Shown piece after piece: positions 33,221-42,007 of a stretch of DNA of 64,000 nucleotides. The DNA lies in contig JANQJW010000130.1 of NCBI GenBank assembly GCA_028281445.1, positions 1 through 64,000 on the forward strand, written 5' to 3'. Made by a program: the position numbers and the translations under genes. Below the pieces are notes generated by a model. The model searched no databases. It worked only from the letters and a program-made list of their open reading frames with translations, and had not been told where the DNA came from. Positions within the stretch are counted from its first letter, which is position 1; each line of letters starts with the position of its first letter. This stretch comes from Planctomycetota bacterium. GTDB lineage: Bacteria > Planctomycetota > PLA2 > JAEUHO01.

Positions 33221-33814
33221 CTACATGGCGTAGCCCATATCCCCGTGCTCAGCCAAGCGCTTCTCGTAGAACCCCTTGGGCACGTCGGGCACCCCGGCAG
33301 CGTCGATCCAGCGGTTGAAGAAGTTGAAGATCGCGCAGACCGTCGCCGCGTCGTACAGCGCCTGGTCCGTCCACCCGGCGGCCTTGGTTTCCTCCACGAG
33401 GGCGCCCGAGACCTTCGCCGGCGTATCGTTCACCATGGCGAGGTAGCGGAACAGCGCCTTCTCCTTGTCGGTGAGCGGCGCGGACTCGAAGTCCTCGCAG
33501 ACGGCGTCGACAAAGGAGCGGTCCTTCAGCAAGTGCGCCGCGACCGCGGCGTGGGCGGACGTTCAGAACACGCAGTCGTTGCGCGCCGAGGTCCACGCTG
33601 CAATCAACTCACGCTGACCCGCGGAGAGCTCCGACGTGCCACGCATCACCTCCTGCATGTAGTTGCAGAGATGCGGCGTTGCCGGCGGTCGCGCGGCGAA
33701 GAGGTAGTAGATCCCCGGCGGCTCCATTCCCTGCTTGCGCGACGCCTCGATCACGCGACCGAAGCGGCCGACGTCGCCCGTCGTCGAGGGGCTCATCAGA
33801 TCCTTGAGGTGCAT
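33221..33814 (-). CDS. AhpD-like (carboxymuconolactone decarboxylase fold) probable selenoprotein
   Basis: Reading from ATG 33814 (GGGAG upstream) to TAG 33221 gives 197 residues with a single in-frame TGA at 33563-33565, codon 84. Upstream and downstream halves are in the same frame. The TGA falls in ARNDCVF-TGA-TSAH, exactly where the AhpD-type E-x11-C-x2-C-x3-H motif has its second Cys: E69, C81, U84, H88. This is the known pattern of CxxU alkylhydroperoxidase-like selenoproteins. The expected role is thiol/selenol peroxidase or related redox chemistry in the cytosol. It is 50 bases after the TPR gene. A sequencing error or broken gene is possible but would have to hit exactly this codon; no selA/selB is in the window to confirm. 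Confidence 0.8.
33518..33565 (-). promoter_or_regulatory. TGA codon and candidate SECIS hairpin
   Basis: After the in-frame TGA (33563-33565), GCGGTC at 33542-33547 can pair with GACCGC at 33518-33523 (transcript sense), giving a 6-bp stem with an 18-nt loop starting 15 bases after the TGA. The spacing fits a bacterial SECIS, which lies just after the UGA inside the gene. The inner loop pairing is weak, so the element itself is only tentative. Confidence 0.35.
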
Positions 33815-33864
33815 GGCGGGCTCCCGATGTCGTGGGCGCATAGCCTACGCCGCCGCGGGACCGC

Positions 33865-35823
33865 CTACGTACGCGCGAGGATCTCGAGCATGCGTGCGGG
33901 GTGTACGCTGGCCGGATCCCGCCGGGCCCAGGCCTCGTAGAAGCTGCGGAGGGGCGCCCGCATGCCGGCCGAAGCCATCTCGGGCAACCACTTGATGCTG
34001 CCGAGATCCTGATTGCACCGCAGACGCCAGAAGCGCAGGGCCGCCGCGGCGTTGCCGCCCTTGGCGGCAGCTGCGGCAAGCTCGCCCAGCCCGACGGCCT
34101 CCTCCTTGGGCCGGAGGCGCGCGCGCTGCAACGCCCAGAGCGACTCGGCCGAACGCCACTGGCCGAGCCACAGATACGCCCGATAGAGATCGCTCACGAC
34201 GGACCCGCGTCGGTCCTCCGGCACGATCTTCAGCGCGTACTCGAGGACGGGAACCGCCATCTCGTACTTCTCTGCGCCGAGCATGACGGCGCCAAGTACG
34301 TCGACGCGTTCGGGCTCGCCGTGCGCCAGCGCACGTGCTCGATCCCAGAATGCCGGCCCGTCCGCCTTGCGCGCCATCGTCCCGAGCAGGCGGGGGTGCC
34401 GCCACGACGGACGCGCCGCCAGGAACCGCCACAGGCGCTTGTCATCGGGATCAGGCCACGTTCCTCGTGCGTCGCGACTCATGTCGACGAACTCGGCGAT
34501 CATCCACTTGGCGTAGTCCGAGGCGGGCGGGACACGTTCGAACTCGCTCCAGAGGAGCGCTTGCAGCGCGGCGTACTCGTCGACGGTCCGGAGCCAGTGC
34601 TCGTACTCGCGGACGACACGGCTGCGTTCGTAGGACGCATCGTCGGGCGCCAGCGCCAGTGCCTTCCTGAACGCCGCCCACGCTGGTTCCTTCTCCTTGC
34701 GGCCCGCGTAGTATTGGCCGCGCTTGATCCAGTACGTCGCGCTGTCCTTGCTCTCCTCCTCTTGCTCGAGAATGCGCTTCTCGATCACGCGATACCCGGA
34801 CACGCGCTGCACCATGCCCGCCGACTTCAGGGACACAGCGCGCGGCAGACCGTCGGGGTGCACGGCGGCGAGGTCTTCGAGCAAGGCCTGGGCCTCTTCC
34901 CCTCTGCCGGCGCGGCGGTACGCGTCCATCAACTCGACCTTGATGCCGTTGAGGATCATGGCCTTCATGCGCTCGACGGTTGGGCGCCGTGCATGCCACT
35001 CGTACACGCCGAAGTCCGCCTCGGTGAGCGGTGTCTCGAGTGCGCGCTCGAGAAAGTGGATCTGCGTCCGGCGCCACGCATGCGGGCGGAGCCGCTTGCC
35101 GAGCTTCAGCAGCTCGTGCGCGAGACGCGGCCGGGCGACCTCCTCCAACCAAGACACGTCTCGGGTGTCGTCGAGGATTCCCTCGCCGCTCAAGTACGCA
35201 AAGATGTGCGCCAAACTCGTAGGATTCGCGCGAACGCGCTCGGCGAGCATGCGCACCAACGGCTCGGCGGTGCCCTGGTGCTTGCGGAACCGGAGCCGGA
35301 TCCAGAGCCAGGGATCCTCGAGGTCCTTCGCGCGCGCGGCCAGCCAGCGATCGACGACGTCGGCTCCCGCCTCGTCGCCCCACACCCGGAAGAAGCCTGC
35401 TGTCACACCGACGGCGTGGGGAGCGTGCTCCATCACAGTGCGGGCGTGGCGCTTGAGACCGCGGTGATCGAGGAACCGAACGAGGTCGCTGAGCTCGCGC
35501 CGTTGGAACTCGGGCGGCAGGTCCACCAGCACGCCCAGTCGGCGCTCGAGCTTGTCGTGATGGCCGGCCAGTGCCAGCACGATGGCATCGCGCAGCAGGC
35601 CGGCAGGATCCTGCGTCTTGGGCTCCGGAGAAATCGACTTCGCCCACGCGCTGAGGCTGTGGGTGCGCAGCGCGTGCCCGACGGCCTTCCGGATCGGATG
35701 CCACTCCGCCGGTTCTTTCTCGAACGTCGGCGGGCTCTGCACGAAGACCTCGGACGCGTCGACCCCGCGCAGCAAGCTGCCGCACGCAAGAACGACGAGA
35801 AACACAAGGTGTCGCGTACGCAT
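33865..35823 (-). CDS. exported TPR-like helical repeat protein
   Basis: The 652-residue protein has a signal peptide (MRTRHLVFLVVLACGSLLRGVDAS) and is helical throughout, with TPR-like units such as KVELMDAYRRAGRGEEAQALLEDLAAVHP, YWIKRGQYYAGRKEKEPAWAAFRKALALAPDD and LYRAYLWLGQWRSAESLW. No enzymatic motif is visible. GGGGAGG lies 4 bases before ATG 35823. It is in a same-strand run with the HEAT protein upstream and the selenoprotein downstream. A scaffold or assembly role in the envelope is likely but unproven. Confidence 0.72.
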   Translation of the reverse strand: MRTRHLVFLVVLACGSLLRGVDASEVFVQSPPTFEKEPAEWHPIRKAVGHALRTHSLSAWAKSISPEPKTQDPAGLLRDAIVLALAGHHDKLERRLGVLVDLPPEFQRRELSDLVRFLDHRGLKRHARTVMEHAPHAVGVTAGFFRVWGDEAGADVVDRWLAARAKDLEDPWLWIRLRFRKHQGTAEPLVRMLAERVRANPTSLAHIFAYLSGEGILDDTRDVSWLEEVARPRLAHELLKLGKRLRPHAWRRTQIHFLERALETPLTEADFGVYEWHARRPTVERMKAMILNGIKVELMDAYRRAGRGEEAQALLEDLAAVHPDGLPRAVSLKSAGMVQRVSGYRVIEKRILEQEEESKDSATYWIKRGQYYAGRKEKEPAWAAFRKALALAPDDASYERSRVVREYEHWLRTVDEYAALQALLWSEFERVPPASDYAKWMIAEFVDMSRDARGTWPDPDDKRLWRFLAARPSWRHPRLLGTMARKADGPAFWDRARALAHGEPERVDVLGAVMLGAEKYEMAVPVLEYALKIVPEDRRGSVVSDLYRAYLWLGQWRSAESLWALQRARLRPKEEAVGLGELAAAAAKGGNAAAALRFWRLRCNQDLGSIKWLPEMASAGMRAPLRSFYEAWARRDPASVHPARMLEILART

Positions 35824-36015
35824 GAGCCTCCCCGGCCACCGCGATCGAGCCTACGGCTCTCGGACGCAGTCGGGTGTCCGGATCGTGCAAAATCAGATGC
35901 GCGCTACGAGGCGAAGAGCGCGCGCGGAACAAGCGAGAAGCCGGGGACTCCATGCACGTCGAGGACCCTGTTCCGAGTCGGCGCTCGGCGCAGCGAGAGG
36001 ATCGCCGGGTGCAGC

Positions 36016-38346
36016 CTAGATGATGTCCAATGCGGCGATCAGCGACGGCGTAGCCGTCGTGTAGTTGGCGTCGAAGCGCAGCCTGGAGAGGCTGGGTCGT
36101 TCTTCAGGATCACAGATCAGCCCAAGCGCGATCATGGCAATCGACTGCGCCCTGACACGATGGGCCTTGCCGTCGATGACGCTCGTCAGTGCGGGAACGG
36201 CGGAGAGCTCACCGAGCTGGCCCAGCGCGAACGCCGTGTGCAGCAGCACGTAGGCCGACACGCCCTTCGCGGACAGCTCGCGCGTGAGCATGAAGACCTC
36301 CCGCGTTCCTCCCAGCAGACCAAGCGCGAACGCGGCCTCGCCGCGCACGTCGATGCGGCTGCGGTCGAGGACCGCCGCGTGGATCGACCGCAAGACGTCG
36401 GGCCGCGCGTCGCCGATCTGCGCAAGCGAGATCGCGGCGTTGCCGCGCAGCTCCGGCAGGCGACCGCGGTCGTCCAAGGCCGTGCGCAACGTGTCGATCG
36501 CACCCTTGTGTTGGACAACGCCGAGCCCCACCGCGTATGGCGATGCCATCGCGTCGCCGCCGCGCGGCTTGGCCAGGCCTTCGCGCAGCACACGTCGGGC
36601 GTTGCCGTGGAAGGTGAGAGCGTCCTTGAGGTCGCCGCTCTCGGCCGAGCCGGCGATGGCGAGCGCCAGGACCGCGAACCCGCGCGTCGGTACCGGGCCG
36701 TGCTCCGCCTCACGCAGGAGGCGCGGGGCCGCATCGGTCTGCAGCAGGACGTCGTAGTCCTTCGTGGCGAGATCTGCACGCAGGAGACGCCCCAGGGCGA
36801 TCCACGCAAGGCCGCGCGACTGCGGGTCCTTGGCCGCCTTGTAGCCGCGCATCCAGGCCTGAGCGCCGGCCAGACGCTCTTCGCGCGACAGCTCGTCGGC
36901 GCGCGCGCTGAGCCCCACGAACGCCGCACGGCGCACGGCGGTCGGGACCTTGCGCGAGGCCAGCACACGCATCAGCAGCGGCGACCATCCGCCGCCGCCC
37001 AGGCGCAGGCGCGTGGTCAGCGCGTGGGCGCGCTGCGCGTCGCTCCATTTGCGCTTGAACACGCGGTGTCCGAACGCGATGCGCTGGAGCTGCTGGCGAA
37101 TGCTGTCACCGACGCCCTCCGGCGGCTGCATGCCGATCGCCGTCAGGAGTGCGACGGGAAGGTCGTCGCCGGCGTATTCGGCTTGCAGGCACCGCCAGAG
37201 GGCACGCGTCACAAGGACGCCGTGAGCCGCGAGCCCGCTGCCGTAGGGCTGATCGCCCAGGAGGCCGAGCGAGATCGCGGCGAAGGAGCGCGTACGGTCG
37301 TCGAGCGTCTTGTCACCGACCAGGGCGTCGAGATCGGCGCGCGCCTGATCGAGGACCTTGATGTCGAACTGGTGGTCACGGTTCGTGCGCCGCATCAAGC
37401 CAACGGCCAGGGCTGCGGACTCGCGGACCTCGGGATGCGCTTGCGCGTGCCGTGCGTACCGCATGAACAGCTGGAAGTGCTTGGGGTCGTGCGTGACCTT
37501 CGCCAGCGCGATCAAGGCGGAGCCAAGCTGGGTATGGCGCGCTCGCGCCGCCGGGTCGACGATGCGCGAGAGCGTCGGCACGACGATCGTGCGCGCGAGC
37601 AAGGCACGGCGCTTCTCCCATGCGGCCGACGGATCGCCGGTCCCCGTGATGGGCGCGCGCTCGGCTTTGCGGCGCAACACCTCGGCGCGACTCGGCAGGT
37701 ACTGCCAGCGGTTGAGCCGCCACCACGTCTGCCACGAGTCGAGTCCCGGTCCCGTGGGTGCTGTACGGCCTCCGGGGCGGCGCCCCGTGGGCGCATCGTT
37801 GCCCGGCGTGGTGCCGCTCGGGTTGGCGGGCGTGGGCAGTGGTGTGGGTTGCGGCGTGGGTGTCGTGGGTGTCCCCCCCTCCGGCGGCGGCGTGGACGGA
37901 TCGTCGCCGCTCTCCGGATCGGCCGTCGTAGGCGCGTCGCCCGGGTCCTCGGACGGTGTGGTCGGCGGGATCGGTGCGTCGGGACTGCCGGGCGTCGGAT
38001 CGCCGGGCTCGGTGGGCGGCGGTGTCGTCGGCGTCGGGTTCGTCGGGTCGGGCTGCGGACCGGGTGTCGTCGGGTCCTCGGGCGGACGAAGGCCCGGCGT
38101 GACCGCACCACCGGGTGCCGGGTAGTACGGCGGCGGCGGGGGCGGCGGAGGAGGGGGCGGCGGAGGCGGCGGCGGCGGCTTGGGCGGCGGCGGTTTGAAG
38201 CCGCCGCTGTGGGCTTCGGATGCAGGCCCTGTGTCGAGTGTGCCTTGCCCGACGAAGAAGAGCCCCAGGCAGAGGAGACCGAATGCCACGGTCGGGAAGG
38301 ACCGCAGAGAGCGCGGCAGACCAGGCCGGATGCGGGAGGCAGACAT
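36016..38346 (-). CDS. membrane-anchored Pro-rich HEAT-repeat protein
   Basis: The 776-residue protein has a basic N-terminus and one hydrophobic segment (about 16-34), a striking Pro-rich region (about 50-210) with an unbroken poly-Pro run followed by TP/PTP/DP-type repeats, and a long HEAT-like helical solenoid (about 230-776) with motifs such as RGNAAISLAQIGDARPDVL and RGEAAFALGLLGGTREVF. This layout occurs in planctomycete envelope proteins; the Pro region is probably a wall-spanning spacer. ATG 38346 has GGAG 6 bases upstream and starts at the hydrophobic segment; upstream in-frame codons to 38520 look untranslated. The partner is unknown. Confidence 0.76.
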   Translation of the reverse strand: MSASRIRPGLPRSLRSFPTVAFGLLCLGLFFVGQGTLDTGPASEAHSGGFKPPPPKPPPPPPPPPPPPPPPPPYYPAPGGAVTPGLRPPEDPTTPGPQPDPTNPTPTTPPPTEPGDPTPGSPDAPIPPTTPSEDPGDAPTTADPESGDDPSTPPPEGGTPTTPTPQPTPLPTPANPSGTTPGNDAPTGRRPGGRTAPTGPGLDSWQTWWRLNRWQYLPSRAEVLRRKAERAPITGTGDPSAAWEKRRALLARTIVVPTLSRIVDPAARARHTQLGSALIALAKVTHDPKHFQLFMRYARHAQAHPEVRESAALAVGLMRRTNRDHQFDIKVLDQARADLDALVGDKTLDDRTRSFAAISLGLLGDQPYGSGLAAHGVLVTRALWRCLQAEYAGDDLPVALLTAIGMQPPEGVGDSIRQQLQRIAFGHRVFKRKWSDAQRAHALTTRLRLGGGGWSPLLMRVLASRKVPTAVRRAAFVGLSARADELSREERLAGAQAWMRGYKAAKDPQSRGLAWIALGRLLRADLATKDYDVLLQTDAAPRLLREAEHGPVPTRGFAVLALAIAGSAESGDLKDALTFHGNARRVLREGLAKPRGGDAMASPYAVGLGVVQHKGAIDTLRTALDDRGRLPELRGNAAISLAQIGDARPDVLRSIHAAVLDRSRIDVRGEAAFALGLLGGTREVFMLTRELSAKGVSAYVLLHTAFALGQLGELSAVPALTSVIDGKAHRVRAQSIAMIALGLICDPEERPSLSRLRFDANYTTATPSLIAALDII

Positions 38347-38603
38347 ATCACTCCAAGCTCGACGGAAGGAAACCAGTCGGGCGCCTGGGATGCGGGGGTC
38401 CAGACCGCCGCCCGGTGCCATGGTCCGTGGCCGAATGTGTCCCTGTTCAGGAGGGGACATTCTCGGGCAGAGCTCGCAGCGAAGGCAACCCGGCGCGACG
38501 TCCTCCCGGTCGCGGTGCACAGGGTGACGGCCCCCATGGCAGCCTCCCTACGGGTGCGTATGTATAGAAACGCAGCGAAACGGGCTCTGCAGCGGCAATC
38601 CGG

Positions 38604-39224
38604 TCAGGGCGAGAAACGATCGTCCGCGCCGGGCACGAGCGGCGACACGTAGTGCACGGCGTCGACGTCCAGGGGGCCGTAGATGTGCGGAAAGCCGCCC
38701 TCGTAACGAATCTCGGCCTCCACGTCGTGCTTCGGGATGCGTAGGAGCAGCAGGTCGGTGCGCCCGGAAAACCGCTCGTTGGCGACGTCGTAGACCTGGT
38801 CTTCGTCCGAGCAATGGATGAAGCCCTCGGTGCGGAGGCTCTCGGGCTCGTACGTGCCGGTCTTCTGCGCCGCGGCCCAGGCTTCGGCCGGCGCGATGTG
38901 GAAGACGAAGTCCTTGTCGGGAAATCCGGGCCGTCGACTCTTCGGCTCATCCGTGGGCCCGGGCGGCAGCACGCGAACCACGATCTCGTCGCCGACCTGC
39001 AACGAGCGACTGGCCCAGTCGGCATTCTCGCCCTTGTGCAAGCCGGCTACATCAACGCTCAGGTCTTCGTCGAAGTAGCCGGGCTCTTCGCTCGCGTGCT
39101 CCGCCGGGTCGCGCTTGACCCAGCAGAGGATCGCGGTGAGCACGCCGAAGTCGGGGTAGCCCGCGGTGGTGATCGTCTCCCCGTTGACCGAGACCTCGAA
39201 CCGCGGCGCGCCTTCCTCGCTCAT
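38604..39224 (-). CDS. DUF952-domain protein
   Basis: The 206-residue protein has a C-terminal DUF952 domain (about 105-206) with FVFHIAPAEAWAAAQKTG, LRTEGFIHCSDEDQVYDVANERF and a GGFPHIYGPLDVDAV block. An N-terminal part (about 1-100, EVSVNGETITTAGYPDFGVLTAILCWVKRD) looks like a separate small domain. The biochemical function of DUF952 is not established. Its ATG overlaps the TGA of the cysteine hydrolase gene upstream, so the two are cotranscribed. Confidence 0.78.
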   Translation of the reverse strand: MSEEGAPRFEVSVNGETITTAGYPDFGVLTAILCWVKRDPAEHASEEPGYFDEDLSVDVAGLHKGENADWASRSLQVGDEIVVRVLPPGPTDEPKSRRPGFPDKDFVFHIAPAEAWAAAQKTGTYEPESLRTEGFIHCSDEDQVYDVANERFSGRTDLLLLRIPKHDVEAEIRYEGGFPHIYGPLDVDAVHYVSPLVPGADDRFSP

Positions 39225-39739
39225 TGGATCGCTTCCGTGGAGGGCGCGAGCTTCACGCGCGTCGAGACGGCGTGCAACGCAATGTTGTGGAGCATCTCGT
39301 CCACCGTCGTGCAGCAGTCCGGCAGGATCGTCACATCGTACTTTTCGGCGGACTTGGAGATCGCCGTGTGCGTCACGCAGTTCTGCGTCATCATCCCGCA
39401 GACGAGCAACTCCGTCACGCCGGCTTTGCTCAGCTCCTCTTCGAGCGTTGTGTCGACGAAGCTGTCGGCGTAGGCCTTGATCACGACAGGTGCATCCGGC
39501 GCGGCAGCCACGACGCGCTCATGGATCTCGGCGCCGGGCGTGTCCTTGTTGAAGAACGGCGAGAGGCTCGCCGCCGGATCGGCGACGTGCTGGATGTGAA
39601 TGACGTGGACCCCGCTGTCTTTCGCACGCTGGATCGCCGACTCGACCTTCTCGAGCGTGGCTTCGGTGTTCCAGAGCGGGTACGCGCCGTCCGGGAAGTA
39701 GTCGTTCTGCAGATCGATGAGAAGCAAGGCCTTGGACAC
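39221..39739 (-). CDS. isochorismatase-like cysteine hydrolase
   Basis: The 172-residue protein is a single-domain cysteine hydrolase of the isochorismatase superfamily. The triad is intact: D9 in LLIDLQNDYF, K88 in VVIKAY and C121 in GMMTQNCVTHTA, with the usual cis-peptide Gly-Met-Met segment. Family members hydrolyse amides or isochorismate; the specific substrate is not clear, nicotinamidase-like and other amidase roles being possible. The start is GTG 39739 with GGAGG 6 bases upstream. It overlaps the DUF952 gene by 4 bases. Confidence 0.87.
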   Translation of the reverse strand: MSKALLLIDLQNDYFPDGAYPLWNTEATLEKVESAIQRAKDSGVHVIHIQHVADPAASLSPFFNKDTPGAEIHERVVAAAPDAPVVIKAYADSFVDTTLEEELSKAGVTELLVCGMMTQNCVTHTAISKSAEKYDVTILPDCCTTVDEMLHNIALHAVSTRVKLAPSTEAIQ

Positions 39740-39793
39740 ACGTCACCTCCGAGGGAATCACGGCGGCGGTACGATGAGGGAGGGAGCGCAACG

Positions 39794-40405
39794 ATGCGAA
39801 TACTATTGCTCGTGACGATGGTCGTTGCTTGCGGATGCCGGAGCGCGCCGCGGCAAGAGCCCGTGGTGGACTTCGACCGGCAAGCCGAGGCGAAGGCCGT
39901 CTACGAAGCCGCGATCCGGCACCTGTGGATGCGCGACGGCGTGCAGCATGCGGTCATCAATCCCGAAGGACACAGCGGCATGGGCCTCGTGATGCCTGGC
40001 CAGACGCGACGCCACCTCCCGCGCCTACGGACGGACACATGGAACGACTACAGGCTCCAGAGCGAGCACCACTACAGGGAGGTCGCCGTCCCACGGGACC
40101 TCGACGTGGGTGCGCCGATCACCTGGTTCACCGATGCGGAGTTCCAGGCACTCGTCGAAGAGGCGGAGAAGACAAAGGAGCCCCTCTCGCTCGAGACGGC
40201 CTGGGACACCCTTCGGAAGCGCTATCCCAAGTGGTCTGGCTGGATCAGCGTCGGTGCGATCGGATTCAGCCGCGATGGCAGGCAGGCCCTGACGGACACG
40301 AGCGCCGGCTTTGCGGGCCTCTCCATGTCGGGCCACGTCGTGCTCCTAGAGAAGCGCGGTGGCGTGTGGCGAGTCGTCAAGGAGTACGTCGCGGTGATGG
40401 CATGA
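39794..40405 (+). CDS. small lipoprotein of unknown function
   Basis: The 203-residue product has a signal peptide with a lipobox (VACGC) and an alpha/beta body with no recognised family. Motifs to note are YEAAIRHLWMRDGVQHAVINPEGHSGMG and a C-terminal KRGGVWRVVKEYVAVMA, a hint of an immunity or NTF2-like fold but not conclusive. AGGGAGGG precedes ATG 39794. It is divergent from the cysteine hydrolase gene (54-bp gap) and 32 bases before the PAS-phosphatase gene. Confidence 0.7.
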   Translation: MRILLLVTMVVACGCRSAPRQEPVVDFDRQAEAKAVYEAAIRHLWMRDGVQHAVINPEGHSGMGLVMPGQTRRHLPRLRTDTWNDYRLQSEHHYREVAVPRDLDVGAPITWFTDAEFQALVEEAEKTKEPLSLETAWDTLRKRYPKWSGWISVGAIGFSRDGRQALTDTSAGFAGLSMSGHVVLLEKRGGVWRVVKEYVAVMA

Positions 40406-40437
40406 CGACCCCAATGTCGCCCGGGTAGATTCTCCGC

Positions 40438-41607
40438 ATGCCGGACGACCGCTGCCGGATCCTGTTCGACCATGCCTCGGATGGACACCTGATCGTCCTC
40501 GACGGCGTCGTCGTCGACTGCAACCAGGCGGCGGTCGACCTGATCGGCTGCGCGTCGCGTGACGACGTGCTCAAGCTCCATCCCGCTGTGCTCTCCCCGG
40601 AGCGCCAGCCGGATGGGCGGCTCTCGCTCGAGAAGTCCAAGGAGATGGATGCGGCGGCGCACGCCAACGGGTTTCATCGCTTCGAGTGGATCCACCAGAC
40701 GGTCGACGGCGAGCCGCTTCCCGTCATGGTCACGCTCAACTCCATCCAGATCGACGGCAAGCAGGGTCTGATCGCGGTGTGGCACGACCTGCGCGAGATC
40801 AAGCAGCGCGAGGGCGAGCTCCGAGACGCCAACGCGAAGATGAAACAAGACCTCGAGGCGGCTGCGCTCGTCCAGGCCTCTCTCTTGCCCACCGTGCTGC
40901 CGGAGATCGAGGGCGTCACATGCGCGTGGGCCTTCCTGCCATGCGACGAGTTGGCCGGCGACATCCTCAACGTATTCCTGCTCGACCCGAAGCACCTGTG
41001 CTTCTACGTGCTTGACGTATCCGGACACGGTGTGGCGTCGTCCCTGCTGTCGGTGACGGCGAGCCACTTCCTCTCGCCCGACCGGAAGACGTCGCTGCTG
41101 CGCCGCTCGGGAAGCTCGGAGGACAGCCACCACGCGGGCCCCAGCGAGATCGCACATCAACTCAATCAGCAGTTCCAGTCACGCGGCAGCGGCGGCGTGC
41201 AGTTCTTGACGCTCTTCTGCGGCATCCTCGACCTGGAGACACTCGACCTGCGCTACGCATGCGCCGCCCACCCCGGCGCGGTCCGGCTCGCGCCCGACGG
41301 AACGACGACGCTGCTCGAACACCCGGGACTGCCGATCGGCGTGGTGAGCCACGCGGAGTACCAGGAAGAGGTGATCACGCTCGGCAAGGGCGACCGCATC
41401 TTCGTCTTCTCGGACGGCATCCCCGAGGCCCGCAGTCCGTCGGGCGACTTCTACGGATCGGAGCGTCTTGTCGAGCGCATCACGGGTACGCACGGGGGTG
41501 AGCTGAGCCGGAGCGTCGACGGCCTGGTGGATGACGTTCAGGCATGGTGTGCGCCCGAGTCACCGCAGGACGACATCTCGGTGCTCGCAATCGAGATCGC
41601 GCCGTAG
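40438..41607 (+). CDS. PAS-SpoIIE (PP2C-type) signalling phosphatase
   Basis: The 389-residue cytosolic protein has an N-terminal PAS domain (about 8-120, ILFDHASDGHLIVLDGVVVDCNQAAVDLIG), a short coiled-coil linker (about 122-145) and a SpoIIE/RsbU-type PP2C phosphatase domain (about 150-388) with the metal-binding CDELAGDI, FYVLDVSGHGVASSLLS and the C-terminal SPQDDISVLAIEI. Such proteins dephosphorylate anti-sigma antagonists or similar partner proteins in response to a PAS-sensed signal. No partner STAS or HPK gene is adjacent. The 3' end overlaps the convergent unknown gene by 70 bases. Confidence 0.88.
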   Translation: MPDDRCRILFDHASDGHLIVLDGVVVDCNQAAVDLIGCASRDDVLKLHPAVLSPERQPDGRLSLEKSKEMDAAAHANGFHRFEWIHQTVDGEPLPVMVTLNSIQIDGKQGLIAVWHDLREIKQREGELRDANAKMKQDLEAAALVQASLLPTVLPEIEGVTCAWAFLPCDELAGDILNVFLLDPKHLCFYVLDVSGHGVASSLLSVTASHFLSPDRKTSLLRRSGSSEDSHHAGPSEIAHQLNQQFQSRGSGGVQFLTLFCGILDLETLDLRYACAAHPGAVRLAPDGTTTLLEHPGLPIGVVSHAEYQEEVITLGKGDRIFVFSDGIPEARSPSGDFYGSERLVERITGTHGGELSRSVDGLVDDVQAWCAPESPQDDISVLAIEIAP

Positions 41608-42002
41608 CACGGCCACGCGCGAGAGAACTCTTCGGCAGCACGCGCGAGATCGTTGAGCTGTCCCGGCTCGACGGCCAAGGAACCCTGCACGCGCCAGTCC
41701 CCCACCGGATCGATACGGAGTTCGACAGTGATGGTGACGTGCGCCACGCCGTCATGCGTGCAGCGAAGCAGCAACTCGCCTTCGAGACTCCGATAGGTCT
41801 TCTCGCCCTCCCACCCCCGCCACGTTGCCGCGAGATCCGCGAAGAACCCGGAGAAGCTCGCGTGCGGGCGATACGCGTAGACAGGATGCTCCGCGTCCAA
41901 TCCCGGCCTCGACAGCGCAGCGATCCATGTGTCCTTCTCGTCGGCACGCAACTCGAACCGAGCGTCCCCGGCTGCGGACTGGATGACGAAGCGATCGGCC
42001 AA
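41538..42002 (-). CDS. small DUF6228-like protein
   Basis: The 154-residue product resembles DUF6228-type proteins: HVTITVELRIDPVGDWRVQGSLAVEPGQLNDLARAAEEF is the best matching stretch. The start is TTG 42002 with GGAG 8 bases upstream, lying inside the end of the upstream gene 5 bases away. The last 23 residues lie antisense to the PAS-phosphatase gene and are probably a non-homologous extension beyond the family's usual end. It is the last gene of a same-strand trio. Function unknown. Confidence 0.62.
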   Translation of the reverse strand: MADRFVIQSAAGDARFELRADEKDTWIAALSRPGLDAEHPVYAYRPHASFSGFFADLAATWRGWEGEKTYRSLEGELLLRCTHDGVAHVTITVELRIDPVGDWRVQGSLAVEPGQLNDLARAAEEFSRAWPCYGAISIASTEMSSCGDSGAHHA

Positions 42003-42007
42003 GCCCG

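Noticed and set aside
33221..33841. Frameshifted or broken AhpD-like pseudogene
   Set aside because: Both halves are in the same frame and only one TGA intervenes, exactly at a motif Cys position, which fits selenocysteine better than decay.
33901..38652. Very long open frame (1583 codons) on the plus strand opposite the TPR and HEAT genes
   Set aside because: It is a GC-driven shadow spanning two genes and an intergenic gap, with no start context, domain or periodic sense; the minus-strand genes have signal peptides and ribosome sites.
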